A DNA stretch of 64,000 bases. Source: Zhengitettix transpicula. Lineage: Eukaryota > Arthropoda > Insecta > Orthoptera > Tetrigidae. Location of the stretch: assembly GCA_037074705.1 (NCBI GenBank), contig CM073591.1:79218532-79282531 (forward strand). The letters are read 5' to 3'. A program made the translations under genes and the position numbers. The notes under the pieces are model-generated. The model saw only the letters and a program-made list of their open reading frames with translations. It made no database searches and had not been told where the DNA came from. Below, in pieces: positions 25,178 to 37,039 of this stretch (position 1 is its first letter; each line of letters starts with the position of its first letter).

Positions 25178-25465
25178 AGTTTTTCGACCAGTATCAGCCT
25201 ATATTTTATTTATTTACGACAACGTTTCGGTACGTGTTTGTACTTCATCAGATCTTTCCTGCTAAATATGGTAAATATTAAAACCTAAGTTTACATCCTA
25301 TTGAAAAAAACACAAACTTTAGAAGTTTTTCCGATACACAAACTACACACGAGTGTGGTCGCAGCAAAAAAATTAGCATATTTAGCAGATGAAGGTACAA
25401 ACACGTACCGAAACGTTGTCGTTAATAAATAAAATATTGGCTGATACTGGTCAAAAACGGCATTT
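25178..25465. mobile_element. Long inverted-repeat element with two hammerhead-like cores
   Basis: Arms at about 25179-25270 and 25380-25463 are near-perfect inverted copies of about 85 bases around a spacer of about 110 bases. Each arm carries a hammerhead-ribozyme-like core. In the left arm, read on the minus strand, CTGATGA is at 25245-25251, GAAAC at 25224-25228 and GTTGTC at 25218-25223. In the right arm, on the plus strand, CAGATGA is at 25386-25392 with GGTAC/GTACC as stem II, GAAAC at 25410-25414 and GTTGTC at 25415-25420. Two-base stem III and GUC cleavage site match minimal type I hammerheads reported in Penelope-like elements. No coding region is inside. Confidence 0.6.
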
Positions 25466-26113
25466 TTTTTAATATAAACAGACGTAAAAATACAATCTTT
25501 AAAATTTCAAACTAAAACAAATGACCGATGTGAATGTTAGGTGGGAAAAATTGAAAAGAAAGTTGCAAGTCTTTATTCAAAACTCTTGGAATACAATAAG
25601 AATTCGTATAATGCAATGGAAATTAATTTATTAATTTATTTAACTTCAGGATAATAATAATAGAAATAATAAAAATATAATGTAAACTAAAAAAACCATT
25701 AAATATTAGAAAAAATAATTATTTTTAAAAATATTATAAATAATAGATCATCAGAACTGACAAAGATCGGCATCACTTTATGAAAAAGTATGCACTATTC
25801 AGGAACTATTTAATTATCACGTCCAAAGATTACGAATATTAGTAACTACAATTTATTTGAAAAATATTGTAAAACTCGACTTACTAATAGGTGCACTTTT
25901 TTCGGTCAATGAATTCGTCAGTCGATCTAAACCTAATGCTTTTTAGTATCATTTAAAGTACTGTATAATATATTTGAAATTTCTATAATAGGTGCTGCCT
26001 GTTTGTATATCCACATGATACTGCTCAATTCTGTTTTTTTTTTCATGTTAATAATTGTCACCGGTCTGAAAATTTTACTGCTGAAACCAGAAAAATTCTT
26101 CTGGAATATTTTA
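25466..26113. other. No gene seen
   Basis: AT-rich non-coding sequence, no recognised feature. Confidence 0.45.
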
Positions 26114-26961
26114 TATACAGGGTGTAACAGAAGTAACTGTTGGCTTTTTTGTCTGAGACGCTTCGTTACTGCACCATTTTAAAAAAGAAAACTGAGATAA
26201 AGAAATCGAAAAGCGCGTCTCCCGTCTAACTGCTGCCATCAGACGAATACATGAATCTGAACCATTTGCCTTTGACTTTAGTGTATAAACTTTCTCTCAA
26301 TTTTGCTTTGGAAATCCGCCATTCGCCTGATCTTAATTTAAGGCCCTGAAGGTGGGTAAACTTGTAGATGAACCACATGAGGTCTGACGGATGTTGGAAT
26401 GTCGCACCAGATCCGGAGTCGACGGGATTGACTCAGCTCCCGGGTTCGTTTCCCGAACTGGTCAACATTTTTCCATCCATACTACGTGATAAAACATGAA
26501 CGTACTTCAGAAATTAAAATATAAAATTGACATATATTTGGATTTATTACAGAAATTTCTCAAAATGACCTCCACAAAAAGTTCACCATGACGGATCATC
26601 TTCCGTGCAGGCTCAACAGGGCCAGTTGCTTCGACCAGACGAAACACTGCGGCCAAACGTTTTACTTACGTTGGGCAATTGCCTGTCTGGATAACGATAA
26701 GCGTATCTTCCCCTTGCTTCTTTTCATTTTTCACATATCAATCATCAACAACATATTTTCACTGGTGCAACTAGACTGACGACCGCAGATAGCAGTGGTG
26801 GTAGGAGGCGCGTTTTTCGAAATACATTCTCAGTTTTCTTTTCTCAAATTGTGTAATAACGAATTGTCTCTGACAAAAACGCTAGGAGGGAAAAATGTAT
26901 GTATTAACCACATGTTTTCCTCCATTTATGTTTGTGCACTTACTTCTGTTGCACTCTGCAT
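26114..26961. mobile_element. DNA transposon or MITE with long terminal inverted repeats
   Basis: The outer ends are inverted copies: ATACAGGGTGTAACAGAAGT at 26114-26133 and, reversed, ATGCAGAGTGCAACAGAAGT at 26942-26961. A further inverted block follows inside: left about 26145-26232 and right about 26785-26893, sharing AAAGAAAACTGAGA and TCGAAAA(G/A)CGCG. The right arm has about 40 extra bases between outer and inner blocks. The interior has no intact transposase. It holds a tRNA-B-box-like word CGGGTTCGTTTCCCG (26441-26455) and a 63-codon ORF without known domain. The ACAGGGTG-type end also occurs at 48170-48177 beside a transposase relic, so the two may belong to one superfamily. Confidence 0.6.
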
Positions 26962-27033
26962 TTTTTTTCTAAATAATTTCTCATTTATGTAGTTATTTGG
27001 ATTTTCACATATGCGTCGTAAATAATATGTTTG

Positions 27034-27240
27034 AGCCGACCCCCTGTGGTGTAGGGGTCAGCGTGACTGCCTCGGATACACGAGGTCCCGGATTCGAATC
27101 CCGGTGATGGCATGGATGTTTGTGTGTGTGAGACAAACTCTCGTCAAATCTGGCCCCCAATAAGGGAAAATTAGTTCCCTTAATGAGTCGCTAACAAACT
27201 GAGCAGTTGATGCGAATGTAAATGAATCAATAACAAAAGT
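27034..27240 (+). mobile_element. tRNA-derived SINE, apparently full length
   Basis: The head resembles a tRNA: an A-box-like TGTGGTGTAGGGGTCAGCG (27045-27063) and a B-box GGATTCGAATCC (27090-27101) inside CCCGGATTCGAATCCCGG. These form an internal RNA polymerase III promoter. The body begins GGCATGGATGTT followed by (TG)n, and contains TTAGTTCCCTT and GAGTCGCT words shared with the copy at 50388-50570. The 3' end is A-rich. No functional tRNA is implied because the acceptor stem is not conserved. The family cannot be named from sequence alone. Confidence 0.75.
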
Positions 27241-27402
27241 TTTTTTTGAAGAGCATTCGTTATGCTATTTTCCCCATTAATTAATTTTGTGTTTATGTAT
27301 TTAATGGTAATTTTTACTTGTTCAATTTTTTCGATAGAGGAATAACGAAAAAAATACATAAATCTAATCTAAAATAAGGTTTTAGATTTAGGACAAGAAA
27401 GT

Positions 27403-27930
27403 CTGCGAGAGAATTCTCTCGCAGGTGAACCTTCCCAGAGAGCTCTGGCGGAGGCTACCTTTGGGGATGCCTTCATATCTGTCTGGGTTTTTGAACTAAG
27501 GTTCTCACATGCCGAGGCACCTCGGCCTGTTTTGAGAGGTGTATGTTCCGGGGTCGCAGACCTTGGGCATACGGCAATAGTTGTCCGCTATTCCTATTGG
27601 AATAGTCGGCCAGCTGCCTCCTAAACTGGTCGAGGCACGGAGAAGGGAATGCTGCGTCCCCACAGCAAACTCCTCTCCCGCTATCGGAAGGGCGTGGGAC
27701 AAGTACCCAATGCCCGACCTACCCGATGCTGGTTTTTCTAGGGTTTTCCCTGCATTTCTTTAGGCGAATGCCGGGTAGGATCCTTAAACCATAGCCCAGG
27801 GGCCCTAGTAACCCTTGGCTACCTTCCTCTACCCTTCCGCAACCCCCCTTTCTAATCCCTTCCTATGCTATTAAAGGGGAGTTGCCCAATGTGTATCACC
27901 CTCATGTAGCCTGTTGCCCTAAAAAAAAAA
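27403..27930 (+). mobile_element. PALS retroposon copy B, full length
   Basis: Sense plus. It starts with a perfect 22-base palindrome (27403-27424, half-site CTGCGAGAGAA) and ends CCTGTTGCCCT plus A10 (27921-27930). Only one 5' hairpin is present, unlike copies A and E. The shared frame at 27581-27763 begins MSAIPIGIVGQLPPK and stops after VFPAFL. The start coincides with that of copy D and nearly with the other full-length copies, which argues for a discrete element and not the random 3' end of a longer LINE. Confidence 0.8.
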
Positions 27931-29071
27931 TGGAAAAAGCGAACAAAATCAGCTCCGTCAACGCGATAGTCAGAAAATTATAGCACATCGGAATACGTGG
28001 AATTTAATTATATACTAAAATTACATGATCTTAAGCGATATAAGGCAAAAATATGAATTTATTATATGCATACGAGCATTTTTTTAAGTTTCTGGATGGC
28101 ACTTTAATTGCCAGAAATTTCAACAGGTACCTCTTGCTCTTCTTTCTGATGATTTGTAGAAGTGTCGGTGGTTACATCTGAGACGAGTAACGGATCCCAA
28201 TGTCCTCGCTACTTCACAGTTCGTGCAGAGGTCATACCTGTCATTCGAGACGAAGGGAAAAAAATAGATGCTAGGTAAACAAGATGTCTACTGAAGTAGT
28301 AGACTATAATTAGAAACACATTGTATAATTTACTGGAACCCGTGAATTCGAAGGTCATACCATCACATTACGTTTTCCAATAATTTTGAGAATTTAATTA
28401 TTTGTCCCTTTCTCGGATTATTCACCATAAAAATTAGTAATGAACTGGTAAATTAAGTACGGAATTGTCCGCCGACGACTTTTTTCATGAACCTAGTAAC
28501 TGTAATTATGATCTACAGCTAAATCTCCTGGTTAGAAAAAAGAAAAAAAAATTAACTTGAATCATGATTTACTCGTTTAAAATATCATTGCACACGCACA
28601 TATTTCCATCCTTATACCTTTAGCTGTTTAATAATAATTACCATTATCCACAAATTCAGCCTGTTTTTTATTTGTCACCGGCGAAGAGTTTGTATGTTAT
28701 TGGATACTTCGCCAGTGCAACGAAAGGTTTGGTCCTGTAGTCCTTACGAAACCAGTTTATCTCAACATAGGTATCAAATATTTCCACATTCAATTTTCCA
28801 GATTGTCTGCTCGGCTCAGAGATTAAATTTCAGGATCATTGGGCGGTCACCATGAATTTCATTTACAGTACACTATAAAACCCACCGACATGTTTTCGTT
28901 GTACTTATTTTATACCTACATTTCAGCTTAATTTTTATTAAAATTATTGATTCCAGATGTTTCTTACGGAGGAAATGGGGCAGGGTGAAGGCAATACGAA
29001 AAGAATATATGCTTCACATTATTTCCTACAGGTATAAGAAAATACATTAACAATAAATTTAGGACGTATGT
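27931..29071. other. No gene seen
   Basis: AT-rich non-coding DNA between two PALS copies; nothing recognised. Confidence 0.45.
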
Positions 29072-29458
29072 AATTCACAAATGATGAGAGTTGTCCGCTA
29101 TTCTCATTGTACTAGTCGGCCAGCTGCCTCCTAAACTGGTCGAGGCACGGCACGGAGAAGGGAATGCTGCGTCCCCCCAGAAAACTCCTCTCCCGCTATC
29201 GGAAGGGCGTGGGACAAGTACCCAATGCCCGACCTACCTGATGCAGGTTTTTCTAGGGTTTTCCCTGCATTTCTTTAGGCGAATGCCGGGTAGGATCCTT
29301 AAACCATAGCCCGGGGGCCCTAGAAACCCTTGGCTATCTTCCTTTACCCTTCCGCATACCCCCTTTCAAATCCCTTCCTATTCTATTAAAGGGGAGTTGC
29401 CCAATGTGGATCACCCTCATGTAGCCTGTTACTCTAAATAAAAAAAATTCACAAATGA
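29072..29458 (+). mobile_element. PALS copy C, 5'-truncated, with target-site duplication
   Basis: Direct repeats AATTCACAAATGA flank the element at 29072-29084 and 29446-29458. The element (29085-29445) lacks the 5' hairpin and first part of the consensus, and ends in a short A-rich tail after the conserved 3' sequence. A 13-bp duplication, A-rich tail and 5' truncation together indicate target-primed reverse transcription. The shared ORF is frameshifted in this copy. Confidence 0.85.
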
Positions 29459-31655
29459 GAAAATAATCATCATTTTCTGCCTCAAGATGGCATCTGGCTT
29501 TTATTTCAATGATAGCTTCTGCAATCAAGTAGACTCCGACAAATCTTTGGCTCGATAACTTTTTCTTACAATTCGTAGTAAAATTTTCCCTTTGTTAGCC
29601 TAGTTCTATTCGCTGTCAAGTATTAATTTTTAAATATGAAATTTGAAGCACATTATTCTACTCTATTTGGCTCATGTATTAAACACAAATATTGTTGCAA
29701 TAATTGCAGAGTTTGATGCGGCCCGTAGAAAATCTGCTCTTCAATGCTAACGTAATTCCAATTCTACTTTAACATTGAAACCACTTGTCGACATCTACGT
29801 ACATCAGCAATGCGACACAGATGAGCGAAATTGTCACCCCGTAATTAATCATAGATGTTCTTTTGTTTAACTTTGAAAAGAATCAAAACAGGTTTGAGAA
29901 GAATTTCTAAAGTGTAATTTGATTCAGACTACCCATGCTGAGACTCAATGATTTTTTAAAACGTGAATTATGCCTTATTATGGCTTTAATGTGAACGATT
30001 TACATAAATCACTTCCAATACGAACTCAGAACACCTGTTTATGAATTTGATTCCTTGGAGAATCAGTCAGGTAATAAATTTGCGGTATTTATGGAGATAA
30101 ACATTTATAAATATCGTTTAGGATCGTGTTGATGCAAATATTCTATCAAGTGACAATATACCTGTTATATTATTACAAACATTTTCTGTACTGATCAGCA
30201 CATGTCGATTACGAATTATGTTAAATCTGTCTATTACTTTTGGATGGTATCTCTACTTGTTTCCAAAAATAACAAGGGGTGAAGGCCATTTCAAGACTTG
30301 TAATAAGAGTCTTACGGTCAGGTATTTCGTTCTATAGAACAAAATTCTCAGGTAAATGCTGAAAAAATTATTTTCAGATTTATTTACACTTATTTTCTAA
30401 CGTACAGAGACAAACGCTGAGTGAAATAAGAAAATATGCGTTGTGTGTTTCGTGTTGCATTCAGGTAGGGGCGCTCCAATTTTGTGTAGAGGAGTTTACA
30501 TATTTCTCAGAATCTAGTTACTGCTTTTATAATTTTCACGACGCAGTTTCTGTACCAATTATTCTGTTTGTTAAACCTCGTTTAAATTATAAACGTTATC
30601 GTACCTAATTTCACGTTTCTATGAAAACTGTGTTTTTATTATTTCCAGTACGCGTTTTCCATCGTCATAATAATTCTGATGTAAGTACGTGATAGAGATA
30701 CTGAGTGTGTTGTTCAAAAAGCTTGAACAATAGTTTCGAACGGTATTACCTAAATAATGATTGAAGATTGCTTTAGTTTTATGGATCATAATGAATGCAA
30801 TTTTTTAATACCTTCAATTTAGTAAACAATATGATAACGCACAAGCATCGAAATATATCGAGTCGTATCATAATTAAAGTGTGATTTACCGTCTGATCGT
30901 ATTTTTTAACTCATAATAATTTTATTATTCAACAGTATGCTTAAAAATATTTCTTACTAGACAACTTGATTAGAATCTTCATTTTATCACATTGTATAAC
31001 TAATTACGTATTTTAATATGTAATTATAATTCGTAGAATTATTATAACAAATTTTCTAAATCTTTTCCAATTCAGTAAATAAACGTAATAATGGAGACTG
31101 TCCATAAAGTTTTATTTTATTTTATTTATGCTTTGTTCTGTTCGACATTCGAATTTCGATCATAATCGGTAAAAGAAAAGTATCGTTACGTGTAATCATA
31201 AAAATATTTCCAACGAACGTTTTAATTTGAGTTAGAAGTTATTTTTGATACTACGGTTTTCGTAACGTGGAGAATTATCTGTAGACCAGGAAGCGAAGTC
31301 AAGCTTCTACCTCGAAACAATTTCTCTCATTCCAACAAGGACTCATAGACCCAGAAGGATTTATTACCACCATAAATAACAGGACACCGCCCACTTCCCA
31401 CATAACAGGCAGCTGAGTGCTCTCCCATATAATCTCGTTGAGACTTTTAACAGTGGCTCGGCACGTGACACGAAAATTGAAAACTGAAAGGTAGGAGGAT
31501 TGTTTATTAATAACCTGGGAACTGCTGAAAATTCTCAGAGATTTGTGATGGAATGTACTCCTCCCATATCAATATATAAACATAAAAGCGTAATAGTTTA
31601 TTAAATGTATTACTAACAACGACTGAAGTACCTACTGATTTTTTTTGTCAAATGA
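29459..31655. other. No gene seen
   Basis: About 2.2 kb of AT-rich DNA without recognised repeats, ORFs or RNA genes. Confidence 0.45.
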
Positions 31656-31663
31656 AAAAATTT

Positions 31664-31832
31664 ACGTCTGATTGAAAATAATGAATAAGAAAGATAACCA
31701 ATTCAGACAAAAAGGGTAATATAAATACCACACAACGTTTCTGGGATCCTTGTGCCTTTCGTCAGGTGCTAAGAAGAACCTAGATAATTGTCTGAATTGA
31801 CGATCTTTCTTATTCATTATTATTTTTTTTAT
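31664..31832. repeat. Family H inverted-repeat element with hammerhead-like core
   Basis: Arms at about 31674-31710 and 31788-31825 are inverted copies sharing AATGAATAAGAAAGAT and TTCAGACAA. Between them, on the minus strand, CTGACGA (31759-31765), a GGATCC-containing stem II region and GAAAC (31737-31741) followed by GTTGTG form a hammerhead-like core. It ends GTG where an active core would have an NUH triplet such as GTC. The left flank ACGTCTGATTGAAAAT is shared with copy 1 at about 157-173. Confidence 0.6.
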
Positions 31833-33380
31833 TATGGTGTTCCATTAAGCTCGTATTCCACCGAAGGTAACTAATGGAAAATTGGGATAGAAAAGGTACC
31901 ATGTGTAATATAATATTTATTTAAAAGCTAATTGAGAAAATTTAAATTAAACAAATTTGAAGGAATGTTAATTAATTACTGTAATTTACTAGTCAAAATA
32001 ATAACATTTATTTTGGTCTTCTCTGTTCTTAAATAAATATGACTGGATAACAGAAATGAATTAAAGTGTTAATATAATTCCTATCGGCTGATATGCCGAA
32101 GGCGTTTACTGAAATTATATGACGATTCATACAACAACGTATTACGTCCGATCGAAGTTAAATGGCGTCAATTTTCCTGAAAAATATCTCAGACCTATTT
32201 TCAGAATATTTACGAAATACGACGTCAATGCCATCAAATAGAAGAGGATTATAAAGTATATTTAGCGTAACAGTAAATACCGCGGCTGGAGTAATTTACT
32301 CCTTGAAAACCCAATCTCATTTCTACATAAATTTATTTTTCCACAAAATAGCCAGGAAAATAATCGTGAATGGGACCAGAACGAAAATTAATATTACGGT
32401 CGATTATGTTTTGAAGAAAATTCAACAATTCTTATTGAGACTGTATTTATTCTTATCTGCAAATATTAGTAAATTCATCGGAAATTAAACTAATGAAATA
32501 TATACTTTAAATGGATTGTCAAATATGCACAGAACCATTATTCATGAATGTCACCATAATTCTATCAGAGTAAATAGAAACCAGTACCTAATTTGTCCCT
32601 AACAGGTCGGCACGAGTTTTAGTCTGTTTAGAGCCACATTTTCAAGAAAAGTAAACAGAGAAAATGTCGAGTGATCTTTCCCGAGAAATGTCGCACCAAG
32701 TTGTTTCCAAGGCAAAACGTCCCACACTGCGTAACATTTCTATGTCGGTAACCTTTTACAGCGCATTGTGTAAACGGTGTATGTGCAGTTCCCTGCGCAG
32801 ATGAAGTTTAAAGATCATAAACGAACCCATCTTTAAAGATGTTTCACCGCTATTCCATCAGAATTGCTGTATATTATTATGAAGATTATGACTCAACTTG
32901 AGATCAAGATGGTGTTCGCTACAGGATTAAAATTATTTTATTTCTACAACTGTAACACTCACTACGTAGTATTATAAATTTTCATAGCTGAATTAGATGT
33001 TGATAGTCTGACTGAGAATTGTAGGTTATTCGTAGAACTGCATCCTGACTTTGTCGTTAAGAGAGAAAGCAAACTAACTGAACTGATCCCAGGTTTGTTT
33101 CTCCTGATAAAGATGACGTATTTTCCCGCGATACTCTGCTTTCGAGCAGTTTATAAACTATTTTCGAAGGCAGGTGCTGTTCTATAGCCATCACACGTCT
33201 ACACAGAGAGGAGCCTGTGTTCTCAAGGGACAAACATTATTTCACCAGGGTAAACATTGTTCAAAGGCGACCGTTGACGAATCCCATCCCATTTCTACCC
33301 AAAACACTACATTACCAACAAACAGGCCATTTCAAAACGAACAATGATCTCCTTACACCTTTCAGTTTTTAAATGATTGT
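31833..33380. other. No gene seen
   Basis: AT-rich non-coding DNA; nothing recognised apart from scattered short ORFs. Confidence 0.45.
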
Positions 33381-33392
33381 TTGAAATTGTGA

Positions 33393-33692
33393 GGTAATAT
33401 TAGCATTGTTCCCAGAGTGTTTATTCACGAAATTTTAAGGTTTGTTAATCGGAACATGAATCTTTTTCAAAGGAATGGCGAGTCTCACGATTACGAGACT
33501 AGAAATCGCTCAGATCTACGATCGGACAAGCATCGCCTTGATCTCTACCAGAGAAGTATTTACCATTCAGGAATAGTTTTATACAATAGTCTTCCTCCAG
33601 ATGTTAAGAACAATAATAACTACAAGAGTTTTGGGATTCATTGTAAAAATATTTTACTGAAACGCGCCGGTGGTTTACTCAGTGGTTTCTAG
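33393..33692 (+). pseudogene. LINE ORF2 C-terminal fragment
   Basis: An open frame of about 100 codons. It reads ISIVPRVFIHEILRFV, then a spacer, HDYETRNRSDL, then YHSGIVLYNSLPPDVKN and a basic C-terminus. The order 'VPxLYIxExLxFV', 'YxTRxxxxL' and 'GxxLYNxLPxxIK' is the signature of the C-terminal tail of CR1/L2/Jockey-type ORF2 proteins, downstream of the reverse transcriptase. No start codon, endonuclease or RT core is present, so this is the truncated end of a mobile element. The stop at 33690-33692 is the likely natural end. Confidence 0.75.
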
Positions 33693-33886
33693 ATCGTTCC
33701 CTAATAATTACTTTTCTAAAAAAACTGCATAAGTGTTCAATGTGTTGCTAACAAAACCACTTATTTCATAACTTGATTATTATATTTTGGTCTTTTCTGC
33801 TCTTTTGTTTGTTTGTGTCACGTACGACCTGAAGTTTGCAGATTCCTCGTCGCTCTGTTTCGTGAAGTGACTTGTCCGTCGTTTGT

Positions 33887-34866
33887 GTTTCCCCCTAGTG
33901 TTTATTGTTTTTTTTTTATTAGACAAAACTTTTTATCCTAAGATTATTTGTTGTTACATAAAGTTTACATTGTATACAATTACAATTATGTACATAATTA
34001 ACCTGGGAACTTGACACTCAGGTTAATCCAGCAATTAACGTAATTTTGCAAATTTTATCTTGTTTCTTAATTTGTCCGTCTGAGGGGCATACATTGTTGG
34101 GTTCACTGGTGATGTTGAATTTGATGGGATGGATGGAGTGGGTGGGTGGGGCCTGCGGGTATGAGGATGGGGTTGGTTAGGAGGTGCCAGAGTGTTCTGG
34201 GGGAAGGATGAGGTCGATAGGGCATTTTCTCTTGAGGCGACGTGTGTGTAGTGGTGGGGGAGGGTTTATATGGAATTCCTGGATCGTGGTGTTAGGATGG
34301 TTGAAGGTGCTTTTGATTAATGAGGTTACGGATTTGGTGATTAATGAGGTGACTTGGGGAAGTTTAATGTTGTGGTGGATGATGGAATTTCTGAGGTACC
34401 AGGGAGAGTTAATGTTAATGCGAAGGATTATGTTTTGTTTTGTTTGGATTTTGGCTGAATAGGTTTTGGCTGTTGCTCTCCATATGGATGAGGCGTAGGA
34501 CCAGGTGGGTTGAATTATGGAGAGATGTACTAGGCGTTTTGAGCTGAGTGTAAGTGGGGATTTTCTGTTTAAAAGAGGATATAAAGTTCAGAATTTAAGG
34601 TTGATTTTGGAAAGGAGGTGTTTAATGTGGGGTTTCCAAGATAGTTTTGAATCCTAGGTAGGTGGTTTCTGTTTTTGTGGGTATTACGGCGTTGTTTAGA
34701 TAGAAGGGGATGTGCGGATGAGAGGATTTTTGGAATGAATGGGACGGTTACTGATTTGGTGGGATTTATGCTGATTCGCCTTTGTTTGGACCAATGTTCA
34801 AGGAGGCTGAGCGCTGACTGAAGAGGTTGGATATTGGAGGTGAGAGAGGAGGTTTCCCCCTAGTGT
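33887..34866 (-). mobile_element. Jockey-type LINE 3' end with 15-bp target-site duplication
   Basis: Direct repeats GTTTCCCCCTAGTGT lie at 33887-33901 and 34852-34866. The inserted 950 bases run on the minus strand and end in a poly(A) tail (T10 near 33910). This is a 5'-truncated copy inserted by target-primed reverse transcription into the 3' UTR of the CR1-like LINE, so it is the younger of the two. Confidence 0.85.
34177..34805 (-). pseudogene. Jockey-type reverse transcriptase, C-terminal part
   Basis: Minus strand from about 34805 reads LLEHWSKQRRISINPTKS, the block after the polymerase active site. It continues TYLGFK, then a frame change near 34640 to LSWKPHIKHLLSKINLKF, one TGA stop, LYPLLNRKSPLTLSSK, WSYASSIWRATAKTYSAKIQ, INSPWYLRNSIIHH and finally a Pro-rich tail stopping at 34177-34179. 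These blocks are in the order seen in the thumb and C-terminal region of Jockey-clade ORF2. The catalytic core is absent because the copy is 5'-truncated. One stop and one frameshift make it dead but still young enough to read. Confidence 0.8.
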
Positions 34867-35190
34867 ATGTGTGTCAAGTTATGCGTTTATATTTTGGTGA
34901 TGTATTCCATATTTTATGATAGTTCATTCGCGATTCATTATGTCCTAGTACATATTTAATATTTTTATTAGAACTGTAAATATTATATTAACCCTTAGTA
35001 TAGTTAAGAATTATTATTCATATTATTTTACTTATATTGGACAGGGAAATTCGTGTTCCCGAATTTTAGTATTTTTATGTTAACTTATAATTATTTATTA
35101 TTGTAGCATTCAATTCTTATATTGTAACTTTATGTATTGACGTGTCCTATTTCCTCATACGAGGACTAATGGAATAAAATAAATAAAACA

Positions 35191-37039
35191 GCAGTGGGTA
35201 CCAAGGATATTATAAACAAGAATTACGTTTATAGTTCAGAAAAAGTGAAAAACTACATAACTCTTCATTCCAAACAAGTAAATCTCGTAATGAAACAATA
35301 AAGCTATTGCAGAAGTGTGGTGTCAATATAAATAAAATAATAGTTTAGTGTGTACAAGACTTAGTGAAATTAATTTACCTTCAATTTTTATTAACGTAAG
35401 AAAACTGTTTTTGTTCACTTTTCGTAAGAAACCGGTCGAACTGATTATGAAGAAACCTTTTATAGATGTTATGTAAAGCCGTAAAAAACGGTCTCTACAG
35501 TTTAGTTGCGACGAAATAGCAGACATTCTTCAAGCTTGATTATGCTGACTTATCACAGGAAAACGGAATTACTATTTTCGCCGTTATATGGATCCATATG
35601 AAGGATTTTAGGAACATGAAACTGTCATCAGCAATCTTGAGATTAAATATCAGAGGGGTGGGAATTTCAAAACTTGATTTAAACTACTTGAATGGGAATT
35701 TTGTTAGCTTAACCAAAACATTATGATAATAAAGGAAACGTTCAGTGAATCATTTGCCATGAACTCTGGAAAATTTACTTGGGTTCATTTAGGCTATATC
35801 TGTTTACAATGTTCTGAATTGACACTTCTTAATCCTATTCATTTCTTAGTCTATAAAAAAACGGTAGGCAAATGACCCGTTACTCAGTAGATGTGTCTTT
35901 CGCACACTATGTGCATGGCAACGAGTATATGCCGCCCATTATAACCAGTTAAATCGATAAGGTAATCAACGGTTCACGGTTTTTCATCTGATAGAGACAA
36001 GTAGTATCAAATAGTAGTAAACGTCACAAACGTAATACTGGACTAATGAGTTATAAGTAACCCGTTAAGGGAAAATAGCAGCACCGTATCAATAGAAATG
36101 TCACTTAGTGACAATAGATAACCTAACGTTTAGAGACATGCACTATTTTTTTATTTCCCAAAGGATGACGGGCACAGGTTGCGAGATATAGCAAGTCGTG
36201 TCAAGATATGATGCTCAGAAGCCCAGTTCTCTTAATTGTAGTAGGCCGGAGCTCAGTTTAACACGAACCTTTGTTTGAATACTTAGTAGTGTAAAAACTA
36301 TACTGAATGGAAATATACTATTCAGTTCAGAATATGTTGTACACCAAAAAACTCATCTGTAAAAGTTAGGAGATAATAATTACAGGGCGTGAAAAAAATA
36401 CCTTCTTGCTGTCTGAATATCCCGTTCGTAATAATATAATTAATGTTTGTAAAAATACTATTGCGTCGGTCCAGCTTCTCATCATGGGCTCGTTCACAAC
36501 TGACGACAATGCTCCCCTCCACCTTCTCCCTTCTAGTACTGCGCATCTGACGCGACTTTCTATATCTCACGACCTATAACCAGCTAATATTTGCTAAATA
36601 CACATAGCATGCATGAAAGTTAAATTAGGAAACGATGCCGAATGGAATAACGTGCACGAATCCACCATTCTCTGAAATAACTCTTCAAATTAATTTTTCG
36701 TACATCAATGCGTTTCATTTAACCCTAACAACCCATTGTTCTCGTCATAATTTGCCTTCGGTGGTCCAAACAAACATTTTAATAATACTGTTATATTATT
36801 TACACGAGTTGCTGACTATTTGTCAAACATTAATGAGCACGACTGTTCAGCTGAGAGCCAATATTCCAAGCAATGTTGATGGACCATTCGTAGAACATAA
36901 CTCAACAGGAAGAATCGGAATTCATCGCAGCATTCAGTGATTGGTTAGCTTCCTTTTAAACGATGCTCGTACAAATTGATTTTCACATAGACGCTGCATA
37001 CAAATTGACTCAAAAATATATAATTCCGACAATGTGTCG
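35191..37039. other. No gene seen
   Basis: AT-rich DNA with a 101-codon ORF at 36635-36940 that has no recognisable domain. Confidence 0.4.

Larger units (their letters stand above)
33381..35190 (+). mobile_element. CR1/L2-like LINE 3' end, interrupted
   Basis: The 5' segment (33381-33901) carries the C-terminal end of a LINE ORF2. The 3' segment (34867-35190) is a 3' UTR ending GGAATAAAATAAATAAA, a tail typical of this LINE group. The two are continuous once the inserted Jockey-like element (33902-34851) and one copy of its duplication are discounted. The 5' part of the LINE, including the RT core, is absent, as expected of a 5'-truncated insertion. Confidence 0.7.

Noticed and set aside
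26400..26460. tRNA gene inside the long-TIR element
   Set aside because: A T-arm-like hairpin exists but no A box or acceptor stem at the right distance.
33902..34851. G-rich plus strand as a regulatory or telomere-like sequence
   Set aside because: The minus strand reads as the C-terminal part of a Jockey reverse transcriptase followed by its 3' UTR, which explains the composition.
36635..36940. 101-codon ORF
   Set aside because: No recognisable domain, AT-rich codon use like surrounding non-coding DNA, no splice or promoter context.
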